Shown: positions 8,182 through 16,778 of the stretch, in pieces
Numbering within the stretch: the stretch's first letter is position 1
Layout: the number at the start of each line of letters is the position of its first letter
Source: Phreatobacter sp.
Lineage (GTDB): Bacteria; Pseudomonadota; Alphaproteobacteria; Rhizobiales; Phreatobacteraceae
Length of the DNA: 64,000 nucleotides
NCBI RefSeq assembly: GCF_022843985.1
Contig: NZ_JALHMP010000010.1
Location: 1 to 64,000 of the forward strand
Direction of reading: 5' to 3'
Translations under genes and position numbers: made by a program
Notes under the pieces: generated by a model
Seen by the model: only the letters and a program-made list of their open reading frames with translations
Database searches by the model: none
What the model was told of the DNA's origin: nothing

Positions 8182-8616
8182 ATGCCCCCCATTACCCTCT
8201 GGCTGGGTATCGGGGGCCTGGCGCCATTCCTGGTGCTGGCCGTTGCCCTCGCCGCTGGAACATCCCTGCCGCTGATCGGCGGCGATGTGGCGATTCGCGC
8301 GGCCCTGATGGCCTATGCCGTCGCCATCCTGTCGTTTCTCGGCGGGGTGCGCTGGGGAATCGCCATGGGCTACAGCGACGACAAGCTGGCGGTGCGGGAC
8401 TTCATCATCGCCGTCATCCCGGCTGTCGTCGGCTGGGCAGCCACCCTGCTGCCGGCCACCGCGGGCCTGTGGGCGATGACGCTCGCCTTCGTGCTGCTCG
8501 GGCTGATGGATTATGGGCTCGCCTGCCGCACGGTGGCGCCGGAATGGTACGGACGCCTGCGCCTGGGCCTGACCGCGGCAGTGGCGGCGGCGCTCGGCGT
8601 GGCGGCCATGACCTGA
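8182..8616 (+). CDS. DUF3429 domain-containing membrane protein
   Basis: 144 aa from the ATG at 8182, which has AGGAAG at 5-nt spacing. An upstream ATG (8146) has its Shine-Dalgarno only 2 nt away and is less likely. The start PPITLWLGIGGLAPFLVLAV, the segment SFLGGVRWGIAMGY and four to five TM helices match DUF3429, an alphaproteobacterial/eukaryotic inner-membrane family of unknown function. Its stop codon lies inside the first unit of the 14-bp tandem repeat at 8607-8662. Confidence 0.85.
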   Translation: MPPITLWLGIGGLAPFLVLAVALAAGTSLPLIGGDVAIRAALMAYAVAILSFLGGVRWGIAMGYSDDKLAVRDFIIAVIPAVVGWAATLLPATAGLWAMTLAFVLLGLMDYGLACRTVAPEWYGRLRLGLTAAVAAALGVAAMT

Positions 8617-8662
8617 CGTCCATGACCTGACGTCGATGACCTGAAGGCCACGACCTGACGGC
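8607..8662. repeat. Four tandem 14-bp repeats over a stop codon
   Basis: Units at 8607-8620, 8621-8634, 8635-8648 and 8649-8662. The first two are identical (CATGACCTGACGTC); the third and fourth differ at three positions each. Each of the first three units contains ATGACCTGA, and the first supplies the final Met-Thr-stop of the DUF3429 gene. Slipped-strand duplication of the gene end is the simplest explanation. Confidence 0.9.
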
Positions 8663-8707
8663 CTGTCGACCGCCAGGGGCGCAGGGAGCGCCAAGCCTGT
8701 TGAAGGC

Positions 8708-8944
8708 TCAGGCGGCCTTCGGGCGGCGGGCGCGGGTCTTGGGAAGGGCGGCGGCGGCGGCGCGCTCGATCGCGTCCGTCTGCTCCCGTGCCAGCCGCAA
8801 TTCGCGCAGCTTTTTCATGTTGGCGGTACGGGCCTCGTTCGAATCGGCGATGTCCGAAAAGACGCGGTCACGCGTAATCGACTGCTTCTGCACCTTGAGA
8901 AAAGCGGCATTGGCCTTCTGGTGCGACGGGGACAGGTCACTCAT
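8708..8944 (-). CDS. Small charged hypothetical protein, paralogue of the gene at 1164
   Basis: 78 aa, ATG at 8944, no known domain. The central ARTANMKKLRELRLAREQ parallels ARMANMARLRALRLEKEA of the 100-aa protein at 1164-1466; both end in an Ala-rich basic tail (here LPKTRARRPKAA). A helical, possibly coiled-coil or nucleic-acid-binding small protein is plausible, but function is unknown. It lies downstream of the cold-shock gene on the same strand; a terminator separates them. Confidence 0.62.
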   Translation of the reverse strand: MSDLSPSHQKANAAFLKVQKQSITRDRVFSDIADSNEARTANMKKLRELRLAREQTDAIERAAAAALPKTRARRPKAA

Positions 8945-8992
8945 GGCAAAGGACTCCGATCGGGTCTTGGCCGCCGTGGCGACCGCAGGAAC

Positions 8993-9021
8993 AAAAAAGG
9001 CCAGGCGTGAGCCCGGCCTTT
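8993..9021 (-). terminator. Rho-independent terminator of the cold-shock gene
   Basis: An 11-bp stem (arms 8996-9006 and 9011-9021) with a 4-nt loop, followed on the minus strand by six T. The one non-Watson-Crick position is G-U in minus-strand RNA but A-C in plus-strand RNA, so the element works for the minus strand. It lies 67 nt past the csp stop codon. Confidence 0.85.
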
Positions 9022-9087
9022 CCTATCAACTCGCCTTGTCGCAGGTCCCAGTACATCCGTGGCAACCGGACTGAAGGCGAAGTGCAA

Positions 9088-9297
9088 TCAAGCAGCCTGA
9101 AGCTGTTCGGCCGCCATCTTGCCCGACTTGTTGTCGCGCATGACTTCGTAACCGAGCTTCTGGCCCTCGACGATGTCGCGCATTCCGGCGCGCTCGACGG
9201 CAGAGATGTGGACGAAAACGTCGGCGCCGCCGTCATCCGGCTGAATGAAGCCGAAACCCTTGGTGGCGTTGAACCATTTCACTGTGCCGGTGGTCAT
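9088..9297 (-). CDS. cspA: Cold-shock protein (CspA family)
   Basis: 69 aa, one cold-shock OB-fold domain. The RNA-binding motifs are present: [19 protein letters not shown] (RNP1, KGFGFI) and [13 protein letters not shown] (RNP2, VFVHIS). It acts as a single-stranded nucleic-acid chaperone in the cytoplasm. The ATG at 9297 follows AAGGGAGGG at 7-8 nt. A promoter at 9439-9467 gives a leader of about 135 nt, as is usual for csp genes. A terminator at 8993-9021 makes it a single-gene transcript. Confidence 0.95.
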   Translation of the reverse strand: MTTGTVKWFNATKGFGFIQPDDGGADVFVHISAVERAGMRDIVEGQKLGYEVMRDNKSGKMAAEQLQAA

Positions 9298-9438
9298 GAA
9301 GAACCCTCCCTTTTGGCAATAGAAGACCTTCGCGCGGCTGCGCGTCGGGGTAGAACGATTTTCGAAAGGGGGAAGTTCGTCAGAAGCGCGCCGAAGCGGC
9401 AATAAAACAAAGTTCAGCCGAGCAAACATCGATGCCGT

Positions 9439-9467
9439 CTTGTAGGACGATTCCGCAGAGACTGCAA
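9439..9467 (-). promoter_or_regulatory. Candidate sigma-70 promoter of the csp gene, long 5' leader
   Basis: On the minus strand TTGCAG (-35, 9462-9467) and TACAAG (-10, 9439-9444) are separated by 17 bp. Transcription would begin near 9432, about 135 nt before the csp start codon. The leader includes a GC hairpin (arms 9331-9335 and 9340-9344) and a strong Shine-Dalgarno. The rest of the gap up to the GNAT gene at 9614 shows no gene. Confidence 0.5.
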
Positions 9468-9613
9468 GGAAAATCTTCTCGCTGTGTTTTTGTGTCGTTG
9501 CAGGGCGATCCGGATACGGGCGAAGACAGACCGCGAGCTTCAGTCGACCAGCAGCTTTTTCCAGCGCCCCCGCCCTCGCTGGGGGAGAACCGGCACCCCC
9601 CGCCAGGCTGTGA

Positions 9614-10156
9614 TCAGCCGGCGTCGGGCGGCCCCTGGTCGCCGGCCCCGAGTGACCTCTGCATCAGGACGCAGTCGACCCAGCGGTCGCGCTTCCAGCC
9701 GATGGAGGGCAGCACGCCGACCACGGTGAAGCCGCAGGCGCGGTGCAGCGCGATCGAGCCATGGTTGCCGAGATGGCCGATGACCGCGATCATCTGCCGG
9801 TAGCCGCGCAGCGTGCATTCCGCGATCAGGCGGGTCAGCAACGCCTTGCCGACGCCGAGCCCCTTCGCGGCCGGCGCCACATAAACGGAATTCTCGCAGG
9901 CGAAGCGATAGCCGGGACGGCTGCGATAGGCGCTGGCATAGGCATAGCCGATCACCGTGCCGTCGGTCTCGGCCACGAGATAGGGATAGCCGGCCTCCAG
10001 CACAGCCGCCTGGCGCCGCGCCATCTCGGCCGCGTCAGGCACCTCATATTCGAAGGAGGCGATCCCCTCGGCAACATTCGGCCCGTAGATCGCGGTAATG
10101 GCGGGGATATCGGCTGCGGTGGCGGGACGGAGGATCGGGCTTGACGCGGGGGACAC
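9614..10156 (-). CDS. GNAT N-acetyltransferase, phosphinothricin acetyltransferase-like
   Basis: 180 aa. The pattern [20 protein letters not shown], then [36 protein letters not shown] and the acetyl-CoA loop [13 protein letters not shown], ending with [13 protein letters not shown], follows the Pat/Bar-like branch of GNAT enzymes. These transfer acetyl from acetyl-CoA to small amines, commonly methionine sulfone/sulfoximine or phosphinothricin-like compounds. It is cytoplasmic and stands alone. The exact substrate is inferred from family resemblance only. Confidence 0.88.
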   Translation of the reverse strand: MSPASSPILRPATAADIPAITAIYGPNVAEGIASFEYEVPDAAEMARRQAAVLEAGYPYLVAETDGTVIGYAYASAYRSRPGYRFACENSVYVAPAAKGLGVGKALLTRLIAECTLRGYRQMIAVIGHLGNHGSIALHRACGFTVVGVLPSIGWKRDRWVDCVLMQRSLGAGDQGPPDAG

Positions 10157-10266
10157 GATGAACCTGATGGGATGGGCGACCGTTCATTGTCCGCGCCTGC
10201 GCCGGCGATGCAAGATCGCGCAGCCGACGCCGGCCATCGAAAACCGCAGGTCCGGAACGTGCCGCC

Positions 10267-10464
10267 TCAGCTCACGCGCACGAAGCGGCGGATGCGCGAG
10301 CGGGGCTTGGCCACGCGGCGGGTGACGGTGACGCCGCGGGTCGAGATCTCGATGCGGCGGTCCTGCGCCGGCACGAAAAACCGGGCGGTCTCGGATGCGC
10401 CGTCCACTTTCAGGAAGTCGGCATCGGCAGCACGCATGATCGATTTCACCGAACCGAAGGTCAT
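10267..10464 (-). CDS. 65-aa basic hypothetical protein
   Basis: The ATG at 10464 has GGGGAG at about 6-nt spacing. The protein is strongly basic toward its end (RRVAKPRSRIRRFVRVS) and contains a short beta-like segment (RRIEISTRGVTVTRRVA). No known domain was recognised. It lies just after tRNA-Gly on the same strand. The ribosome binding site and coding-like composition support it as real; function is unknown. Confidence 0.5.
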   Translation of the reverse strand: MTFGSVKSIMRAADADFLKVDGASETARFFVPAQDRRIEISTRGVTVTRRVAKPRSRIRRFVRVS

Positions 10465-10507
10465 GCGAAACTCCCCGCCACGAACGGACGACCGACTTGA
10501 AGAAAAA

Positions 10508-10582
10508 TGGAGCGGGAGAAGGGATTCGAACCCTCGACCCCAACCTTGGCAAGGTTGTGCTCTACCCCTGAGCTACTCCCGC
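10508..10582 (-). tRNA. tRNA-Gly (anticodon GCC), CCA encoded
   Basis: The acceptor arms are 10576-10582 (GCGGGAG) and 10512-10518 (CTCCCGC), with the 3' CCA encoded at 10508-10510. The D-arm region TAGCTCAGGGGTAGAGC, the anticodon loop CTTGCCAAG with GCC at 10548-10550, and the T-arm GGTTCGAATCC are all present. This is the only tRNA seen in the window. Confidence 0.97.
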
Positions 10583-10775
10583 ATCCGGGTACCCGCCAGC
10601 GCCTGGGCGCCGGGGGAGGGCGGTTCTATGCCAAAGGACGCGGGCGATTGCAATGGCCAGGTTCGACTTTTTTCAGGGCCCGTGCGCGGCCTTTGGCGCC
10701 TCCATGCTTTGACGCACTGCAGGAGGACCGCTATCCCCAAACGGTGCCGCAGGGGCGGCGATGCGGGAGTGGCCA

Positions 10776-12107
10776 ATGGGTTCGGGATTTCTCGCTCTGC
10801 CGGCGGCGGCGCAGTTCCGGCTGATGGACGCCACAGTGCCGGCAGCGCTGGTGGATCGCCGGGCGGATGGGCTCTTGCGGGACGATTGCCTCCGCGCCGA
10901 CATCCTGGTGGTGGACGGCCTCGTCGCCGCCGTCGATCCGGCGGGCACGGTGCCGACCGCGCCGGGCGTGGCGCCGGTCCTGCTCGACGGGTCCATGGTC
11001 TTTCCCTGCTTCGTCGATGCCCACACCCATCTCGACAAGGGGCATATCTGGCCGCGCACGCCCAATCCCGATGGCACCTTTCCGGGCGCGCTCGCGGCCG
11101 TCGGCGAGGACCGCGCCCGCTACTGGTCGGCAACCGATGTCGAGGCGCGCATGACCTTCGCGCTGCAGGCCGCCTTCGCCCACGGCACCGCCGCCATCCG
11201 CACCCATATCGATTCCCTGCCCGCCCAGATGGACATCTCCTGGCCGGTCCTCGCGGCGCTGCGCGAGACCTGGCGCGGCCGCATCGACCTGCAGGCCTCC
11301 TCGCTGTGCGGCATCGACGTGGCGGTCGAGGACGGCTACCTGCCGCGCGCCGCGGCGACGGTCGCCCGGTTCGGCGGCGGCCTCGGCTGCGTCACCTACA
11401 TGTCGCCCAACCTGCCGGCCGGGCTGGAGGCGATCTTCGCGGTGGCCCGCGATGCGGGGTTGCCGCTCGATTTCCACGTCGACGAGACCATGGACCCCGG
11501 CGCCCATTCCCTGCGCCTCATCGCCGAGGCGGCGATCCGCCACCGCTGGAGCGAGGCGGGCCTCGGCCGCATCGTGGTCGGCCATTGCTGCTCGCTGTCG
11601 GTTCAGCCGGAGGACGAGGTCGCACGGACGCTCGATCGCGTCGCCGCGGCCGGCATCGCCGTGGTGTCGCTGCCCATGTGCAACATGTACCTGCAGGATC
11701 GCCATCCCGGCCGCACGCCGCGCCGCCGCGGCGTCACCCTGTTGCACGAGATGAAGGCGCGCGGCATTCCGGTCATGGTGGCGAGCGACAACACCCGCGA
11801 TCCCTTCTATGCCTATGGCGACCTCGACATGCTGGAGACCTATCGCGAGGCCACCCGCATCCTGCATTTCGACCATCCCGTCGGCGACTGGCCGCGCGCC
11901 GCCACCGCGACTCCCGCCGAAGCCTGCGGCTTCGCCGGCCGCGGCCGGATCGCCCCCGGCACGGCGGCCGACCTCATCGTCTTCCGCGGCCGGTCCTGGA
12001 CCGAGCTTCTCAGCCGGCCCCAGTCCGACCGCACCGTTATCCGCGCCGGACGCGCCATCGACACGACCCTGCCCGACTATCGCGACCTCGACAGGCTTTG
12101 GAGCTGA
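10776..12107 (+). CDS. Amidohydrolase family protein, cytosine deaminase-like
   Basis: 443 aa from the ATG at 10776, which has GGGAG at 6-nt spacing; another ATG lies at 10761. Metal-dependent amidohydrolase motifs are clear: CFVDAHTHLDKGHIWPR near residue 85, TAAIRTHIDS, PLDFHVDETMDPG, VVGHCCSLS and VMVASDNTRDPFYAYGD. This set, with HxHLDKGH, is typical of the CodA/cytosine deaminase branch. It would hydrolyse a cyclic amide or deaminate a nitrogen heterocycle in the cytoplasm. It is followed after 4 bp by the FAD-linked oxidoreductase, so the two probably act in one catabolic route. Confidence 0.88.
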   Translation: MGSGFLALPAAAQFRLMDATVPAALVDRRADGLLRDDCLRADILVVDGLVAAVDPAGTVPTAPGVAPVLLDGSMVFPCFVDAHTHLDKGHIWPRTPNPDGTFPGALAAVGEDRARYWSATDVEARMTFALQAAFAHGTAAIRTHIDSLPAQMDISWPVLAALRETWRGRIDLQASSLCGIDVAVEDGYLPRAAATVARFGGGLGCVTYMSPNLPAGLEAIFAVARDAGLPLDFHVDETMDPGAHSLRLIAEAAIRHRWSEAGLGRIVVGHCCSLSVQPEDEVARTLDRVAAAGIAVVSLPMCNMYLQDRHPGRTPRRRGVTLLHEMKARGIPVMVASDNTRDPFYAYGDLDMLETYREATRILHFDHPVGDWPRAATATPAEACGFAGRGRIAPGTAADLIVFRGRSWTELLSRPQSDRTVIRAGRAIDTTLPDYRDLDRLWS

Positions 12108-12111
12108 CCCC

Positions 12112-13575
12112 ATGACGACAGGCGAGACGCCATCCGGTGCTGCCGCGGGCGAGGCCCGTGCGCGCTACGATATCGACGGGCTGAAGGCCAGGCTCGCCGG
12201 CATCAAGACCGAGGACAATGCCAATCTGGTCCGCCAGAAGAGCCGCGACTTCTACTGGTACTCGCCGACCCTGAAACGCCAGCTTGACCACGTGGTCGGC
12301 GACATCATCGTGGCGCCGACGAGCGAGCAGGAGGTGGTGCGCGTGCTCGCCGCCGCCCATGAACTCGGCATTCCCGTGACGCCGCGCGGCACCGGCACCG
12401 GCAATTACGGTCAGGCCATGCCGCTGGCCGGCGGCATCGTCCTCGACCTCTCCGGCCTCAACAAGGTGCTCACCGTCCAGCCCGGGCGCTTCGTCGCCGA
12501 GGCGGGCGCCATCATCGCCGATATCGACAAGGTGGCTCGTCCGCAGGCCCAGGAAATCCGCATGCACCCCTCGACCTATGCCACGGCCTCCGTCGGCGGC
12601 TTCATCGCCGGCGGGTCGGGCGGCGTCGGTTCGATCACCTGGGGGGGACTGCGCGACGCCGGCAACGTGATCCGGCTCAAGGTCGTCACCATGGAGGCGA
12701 AGCCCCGTGTCCTCGATCTCACCGGCGACGATCTGGCCAAGGTCGCCCATGCCTACGGCACCAACGGCATCATCACCGAGGTGGAGATGCCGCTTGGGCC
12801 GGCCTATCCCTGGACAGACCTCTTCTTCGGCTTCGACACGTTCGAGCGTGCCAGTGCCTTCGCCAATCTGCTGGGTGAGGCCGACGGCATCGCCAAGAAG
12901 AACATCGCGGTCATCGCCGCGCCGGCGCCGCAGACCTATTTTTTGCGCCACCAGGACTACATGCGCCCCGGCCAGCACGTGGTCATCGCCGTCATTGCCG
13001 ATTTCGCGGTGGATGCGGCGCTCAACTTGGCGACCAAGGCGGGAGCCGAAATGCTGCTGCGTTCCGACAAGCTGAGCGACGACGAGCGCCGCAAGCTGCC
13101 GCCCGGCTTCGAACTGACCTGGAACCACACGACCCTCCGGGCCCTGCGTGTCGATCCCGCCATCACCTATCTGCAGGTGCTCTATCCCTTCCCCGACCAG
13201 GTGAAACTTGCCGCCGCGCTGGAGGAACGCTTCGGCGACGAACTGATCAGCCATCTGGAATATGTCCGCTTCGACGGCAAGGTGACCTGTTTCGGCCTGC
13301 CCATGGTGCGCTTCACCACGGAGGAGCGGCTCGAGGAGATCATGAAGATCCACGAGGACATGGGCGCGCCGATCTTCAATCCGCACCGCTACACGCTGGA
13401 GGAGGGCGGCATGAAGCAGACCGACGCGGTGCAACTCGCCTTCAAGAAGGAGGCCGATCCGCAGGGGCTGCTCAATCCGGGAAAGATGATCGCCTGGGAG
13501 GATCCTGCCTACGACTATGCCGCAGGGGGCACCTTCCTGTTCAAGGGACTGGCAGCCGATGGGGGCAAGGCGTGA
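12112..13575 (+). CDS. FAD-binding oxidoreductase (PCMH type, glycolate-oxidase-like)
   Basis: 487 aa, ATG at 12112 just after the amidohydrolase stop. The FAD domain shows VAPTSEQEVVRVLAAAHE, PVTPRGTGTGNYGQAMPLAG, SGLNKVLTVQP and PSTYATASVGGFIAGGSGGV in the usual order (about residues 60-190). The C-terminal half ends with KKEADPQGLLNPGKMI, as in glycolate oxidase/D-lactate dehydrogenase relatives. It would oxidise a 2-hydroxy acid or similar substrate. Operon position links it to the amidohydrolase upstream and the NAD(P)H oxidoreductase downstream. The substrate is unknown. Confidence 0.9.
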   Translation: MTTGETPSGAAAGEARARYDIDGLKARLAGIKTEDNANLVRQKSRDFYWYSPTLKRQLDHVVGDIIVAPTSEQEVVRVLAAAHELGIPVTPRGTGTGNYGQAMPLAGGIVLDLSGLNKVLTVQPGRFVAEAGAIIADIDKVARPQAQEIRMHPSTYATASVGGFIAGGSGGVGSITWGGLRDAGNVIRLKVVTMEAKPRVLDLTGDDLAKVAHAYGTNGIITEVEMPLGPAYPWTDLFFGFDTFERASAFANLLGEADGIAKKNIAVIAAPAPQTYFLRHQDYMRPGQHVVIAVIADFAVDAALNLATKAGAEMLLRSDKLSDDERRKLPPGFELTWNHTTLRALRVDPAITYLQVLYPFPDQVKLAAALEERFGDELISHLEYVRFDGKVTCFGLPMVRFTTEERLEEIMKIHEDMGAPIFNPHRYTLEEGGMKQTDAVQLAFKKEADPQGLLNPGKMIAWEDPAYDYAAGGTFLFKGLAADGGKA

Positions 13576-13621
13576 TGGTGCGGCGAAGGAGCGGGGCCTC
13601 TCCCGCCACGCGCCGGTCCTG

Positions 13622-14203
13622 ATGCGTATCCTCGTCCTCTACTGCCACCCGAACCCGGAGAGCTACGGGGCGGCCCTGCATCTGGCCGTGATCAAAAGCC
13701 TGACCGCTGCCGGTCATGTCGTCGACGATTGCGACCTCTATGGCGAGGGCTTCGACCCCGTACTCTCCCGCGCCGACCGGCTAGGCTATCACGACCTCGC
13801 CGCGAACACCCGTCCCGTCCAGGCCCATGTCGACCGCCTGAAGGCGGCCGAGGCGATCGTCCTTGTCTTTCCCGTCTGGAATTTCGGCTTTCCGGCCATG
13901 CTCAAGGGCTATTTCGACCGGGTCTTCCTGCCGGGAATCTCCTTCGGTCTGGTCGACGGACGGACCCAGGGCATGCTCTCCAACATCCGCCGGATCGGCG
14001 TCGTGACCACCTATGGCGCCAGCTGGACCAAGGCGACGCTGCTGGGCAATCCGCCGCGCAAGTTCTGCACCCGGTCGCTCAGGGCCGTCACCGCCTTCAA
14101 GGCCTCCGTCACGTATCTGGCTCACTACGACATGAACCGCTCGACGCCGGCGACGCGGCAGGCCTTCCTGAAACGGGTTCAGATTGTCTTTTCCCGTTGG
14201 TGA
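13622..14203 (+). CDS. NAD(P)H oxidoreductase, flavodoxin-like fold
   Basis: 193 aa from the ATG at 13622. The flavodoxin-like fold is shown by RILVLYCHPNPESYGAALH at the N-terminus, the active-site segment LVFPVWNFGFPAMLKGYFDRV and GISFGL. It belongs to the NQO1/KefF/MdaB family of FMN- or FAD-dependent quinone or nitro reductases, cytoplasmic. It begins 46 bp after the FAD-binding oxidoreductase gene on the same strand, probably in one transcript, and may recycle electrons or reduce a quinone-like intermediate. Confidence 0.9.
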   Translation: MRILVLYCHPNPESYGAALHLAVIKSLTAAGHVVDDCDLYGEGFDPVLSRADRLGYHDLAANTRPVQAHVDRLKAAEAIVLVFPVWNFGFPAMLKGYFDRVFLPGISFGLVDGRTQGMLSNIRRIGVVTTYGASWTKATLLGNPPRKFCTRSLRAVTAFKASVTYLAHYDMNRSTPATRQAFLKRVQIVFSRW

Positions 14204-14309
14204 GCCGGCTCGCGTGTGTCACGCTCTCGTCACCATTGAGCGCGAAACATGCGCCGGCTGCACATGCGCGGTCGCCGGGGCGCCCGCGTCCCGCTGAGGG
14301 GGGAATGGC

Positions 14310-14816
14310 ATGACCAGGCTGAAGGACTCCGACAAGGGTTCGCGCGAGCCCTACCGCAAGACGATCGGCGCCCATATCCAGCACGCCGCGCGGCTCCACC
14401 GTACCCTGGTGGCGCGCAAGCTGACGATCCTCGGCCTCTATCCGGGCCAGGAGCAGGTGCTCAAGATCCTCGCCGATGGTGGCGACATGACCATGGGCGA
14501 ACTCGCGGCCGCCCTGCGGGTCCGCCCTCCCACGGCGTCGAAGACGGTCGGGCGTCTGGCTGCCCAGGGACTGGTCGAGCGTCGCAACGGCGGGTCGGCG
14601 GATGGCCGTCTGGTCCAGGTCGGCCTGACCGCCGCGGGGGTGGAGAAATCCGCCGCCATCGACGACCTCTGGTTCGCTGCCGAGGACGAGATGCTCGCCG
14701 ACATGGACGGCAAGGACGTCAAGCGCCTGCGCAAGCTGCTGCGCCGCATGGAAAAGACCCTGCGTCCCCATGCCGAGGAGCAGCCGGACGACGATGACGA
14801 CGGCGAGGACTCCTGA
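14310..14816 (+). CDS. MarR family transcriptional regulator
   Basis: 168 aa, ATG at 14310 after a GAGGGGGGA Shine-Dalgarno. The winged-helix core is clear: LYPGQEQVLKILADGG, MTMGELAAALRVRPPTASK (recognition helix) and the wing ERRNGGSADGRLVQVGLT. The tail is a run of acidic residues (QPDDDDDGEDS). MarR proteins are dimeric repressors often released by aromatic or oxidising ligands. Its position after three catabolic-type oxidoreductase/hydrolase genes suggests it controls them, but no operator was identified. Confidence 0.9.
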   Translation: MTRLKDSDKGSREPYRKTIGAHIQHAARLHRTLVARKLTILGLYPGQEQVLKILADGGDMTMGELAAALRVRPPTASKTVGRLAAQGLVERRNGGSADGRLVQVGLTAAGVEKSAAIDDLWFAAEDEMLADMDGKDVKRLRKLLRRMEKTLRPHAEEQPDDDDDGEDS

Positions 14817-14822
14817 CCTGCG

Positions 14823-15701
14823 TCAGGCCTTGGGGCCCAGGGCGCGATAGGCCTCGATGACCAGCGCGTCATCGGCCTTGCCGAGCCCCATGCCGGAGGC
14901 GGCGAGGAAGAGTTGATGCGCGGCGGCGGCGAGGAAGAGCGGCGCCTTCGTCTGGTGGCCCGCATCCAGCACGATGCCGAGATCCTTGACGAAGATGTCG
15001 ACGGCCGAGGTTACCGGCGGGTCGTCCATCAGCATGCGCGGGCCGCGGTTGTTGAGCATCCAGCTTCCCGCGGCGCTGGAGCCATAGATCTCGAGAAGCA
15101 CCTTCGTGTCGAGCCCGGCGCGCTCGCCGAGGGCGAGCGCCTCCGCCGCGGCGGCGATATGCACGCCGCACAGCAACTGGTTGATGGTCTTCACCATGGC
15201 GCCGTCGCCAGCCTTCTCGCCGACACGGAACAGGCGCGAGCCCATCACCTTGAGGACCGGCTCGGCGGCATCCAGCACAGCGGCCGGACCCGAAGCCATG
15301 ATGGTCAATGCGCCGGCTTCCGCACCCACCACACCGCCGGAGACCGGGGCATCGACGAAGCGGCGCTGGCTCGCCGCGACCTTGTCGCCGATGGCGGCGG
15401 CGCGCGCGGGCGCGCAGGTGGCGCAGAGCACCACGATGGCATTGGGCGCCAGCGCCTCGAGGGCGCCGGCCTCGAACAACACGGCCTCGGCCTGGTCGGC
15501 GTTCACCACCATCAGCACCAGCATCTCGGCGCCGGTGGCTGCTTCCCTCGCCGAGGGGAAGGGCGTGCCGCCATTCTCCTTCAGCCACACCAGTGCCGCG
15601 GGGTTCACGTCGGTCCCGTGGACGGCGTGGCCGGCCTTGACGAGATTGGCCGCCATGGGGCGGCCCATGGCTCCGAGGCCGGCAAAGCAGATGGTGGTCA
15701 T
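14823..15701 (-). CDS. NAD(P)-dependent oxidoreductase, 3-hydroxyisobutyrate dehydrogenase family
   Basis: 292 aa, start ATG at 15701. The Rossmann motif GLGAMGRPMAANLVKAGH lies at the N-terminus. The substrate-binding motif DAPVSGGVVGAEAGAL is in the middle, and the catalytic-Lys segment GDGAMVKTINQLL follows. Beta-hydroxyacid dehydrogenases of this class oxidise 3-hydroxy acids such as 3-hydroxyisobutyrate, tartronate semialdehyde or L-threonate derivatives. It is the last gene of the ABC importer operon (93 bp after the second permease), so it probably acts on the imported compound or a derivative. Confidence 0.9.
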   Translation of the reverse strand: MTTICFAGLGAMGRPMAANLVKAGHAVHGTDVNPAALVWLKENGGTPFPSAREAATGAEMLVLMVVNADQAEAVLFEAGALEALAPNAIVVLCATCAPARAAAIGDKVAASQRRFVDAPVSGGVVGAEAGALTIMASGPAAVLDAAEPVLKVMGSRLFRVGEKAGDGAMVKTINQLLCGVHIAAAAEALALGERAGLDTKVLLEIYGSSAAGSWMLNNRGPRMLMDDPPVTSAVDIFVKDLGIVLDAGHQTKAPLFLAAAAHQLFLAASGMGLGKADDALVIEAYRALGPKA

Positions 15702-15794
15702 GGGCAAGGTTCCAGGATGCACGGTGGTTGGGTTCGCCCTTATCCTCATGCCCGGTCGCGCGCCGGGCATCCACGTTTTTCTCGCCTGCGGAGC

Positions 15795-16730
15795 CTATTC
15801 CTTCACCGCGCCGGTCATGGCCGAGACGTAATGCTCGACGAAGAAGGCGTAGAGGATGACCAGCGGCAGCGAGCCGACCAGCGCGCCGGCCATCAGCGAG
15901 CCCCAGCGGAACACGTCGCCGTCGACGAATTCCGAGACGATGGCGGTCGGCACCGTCTTGTTGGGGTTCGAGGAGATGAAGGTCAGCGCATAGATGAACT
16001 CGTTCCAGCACAGGGTGAAAGCGAAGATGAAGGCCGAGATCAGGCCTGGAACCGCCAGGGGGATGATGATCTTGACCAGAATCTGCCAGCGACTGGCGCC
16101 GTCGATCAGGGCGCATTCCTCCAACTCGTAGGGAATGGTCTTGAAATAGCCCATCAGCAGCCAGGTGCAGAATGGAATGAGGATGGTCGGATAGGTCAGG
16201 ATCAGCGCGAAGGGCGTGTCGAACAGGCCGTAGACATGGATGATGGTCGACAGCGGGATGAACAGGATCGACGGCGGCACCAGATAGGCGAGGAAGATCA
16301 GGCCGCCGACCGTCTGCGCGCCCTTGTAGCGGATCCGGGTGATCGCATAGGCGGCGAGTACCGAAGCGACAATGGACAGGAACGTGGCGCAGACGGCCAC
16401 GAACATCGTGTTCCAGAGCCAGGTCGGATAGTTCGATTCGAACAGCAGCTTGTAGAAGTGGCGGAAGGTCGGCTCGCTCACCCAGAGCGGGTTGCCGCCA
16501 TGGAGGTCGAGCAGGTCCTGGTCCGGTTTGATGGAGGTGATGAACATCCAATAGAACGGGAACAACAGTACGACCACGATGATGAACAGCGGGATATAGA
16601 CCGTCACCGTCTTGCGCGGCAGGCTTTCCAGATAGCTCATGCCCTCGGAATGGTCGTCCTTGGCGGCCGAGCGGCTGAAGGCGCCACTGGCCGCCGGGTT
16701 CTTCAGGTCGGTTCCGGCGCTGGTCGTCAT
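15795..16730 (-). CDS. Carbohydrate ABC transporter permease (MalG/UgpE-like)
   Basis: 311 aa, six predicted TM segments after a hydrophilic N-terminal extension of about 40 residues. The permease EAA loop is ELEECALIDGASRWQILVKI followed by IPLAVPGL. Together with the gene upstream it would form the heterodimeric channel of a CUT1-type sugar or polyol importer. It is preceded by the first permease (48-bp gap) and followed by the dehydrogenase. The long N-terminal extension (start MTTSAGTDLKN) is unusual; an internal Met (MSYLESLPRK) is a possible alternative start. Confidence 0.92.
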   Translation of the reverse strand: MTTSAGTDLKNPAASGAFSRSAAKDDHSEGMSYLESLPRKTVTVYIPLFIIVVVLLFPFYWMFITSIKPDQDLLDLHGGNPLWVSEPTFRHFYKLLFESNYPTWLWNTMFVAVCATFLSIVASVLAAYAITRIRYKGAQTVGGLIFLAYLVPPSILFIPLSTIIHVYGLFDTPFALILTYPTILIPFCTWLLMGYFKTIPYELEECALIDGASRWQILVKIIIPLAVPGLISAFIFAFTLCWNEFIYALTFISSNPNKTVPTAIVSEFVDGDVFRWGSLMAGALVGSLPLVILYAFFVEHYVSAMTGAVKE

Positions 16731-16778
16731 GTCAGGGCTCCGTCGGCGGGGGTCAGGCGGGCGGAATGGGGGTGTATG

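Noticed and set aside
9550-9575. Hairpin near 9558 as terminator of the GNAT gene
   Set aside because: A 6-bp stem exists, but the run next to it is A on the transcribed minus strand rather than T, so it does not fit an intrinsic terminator.
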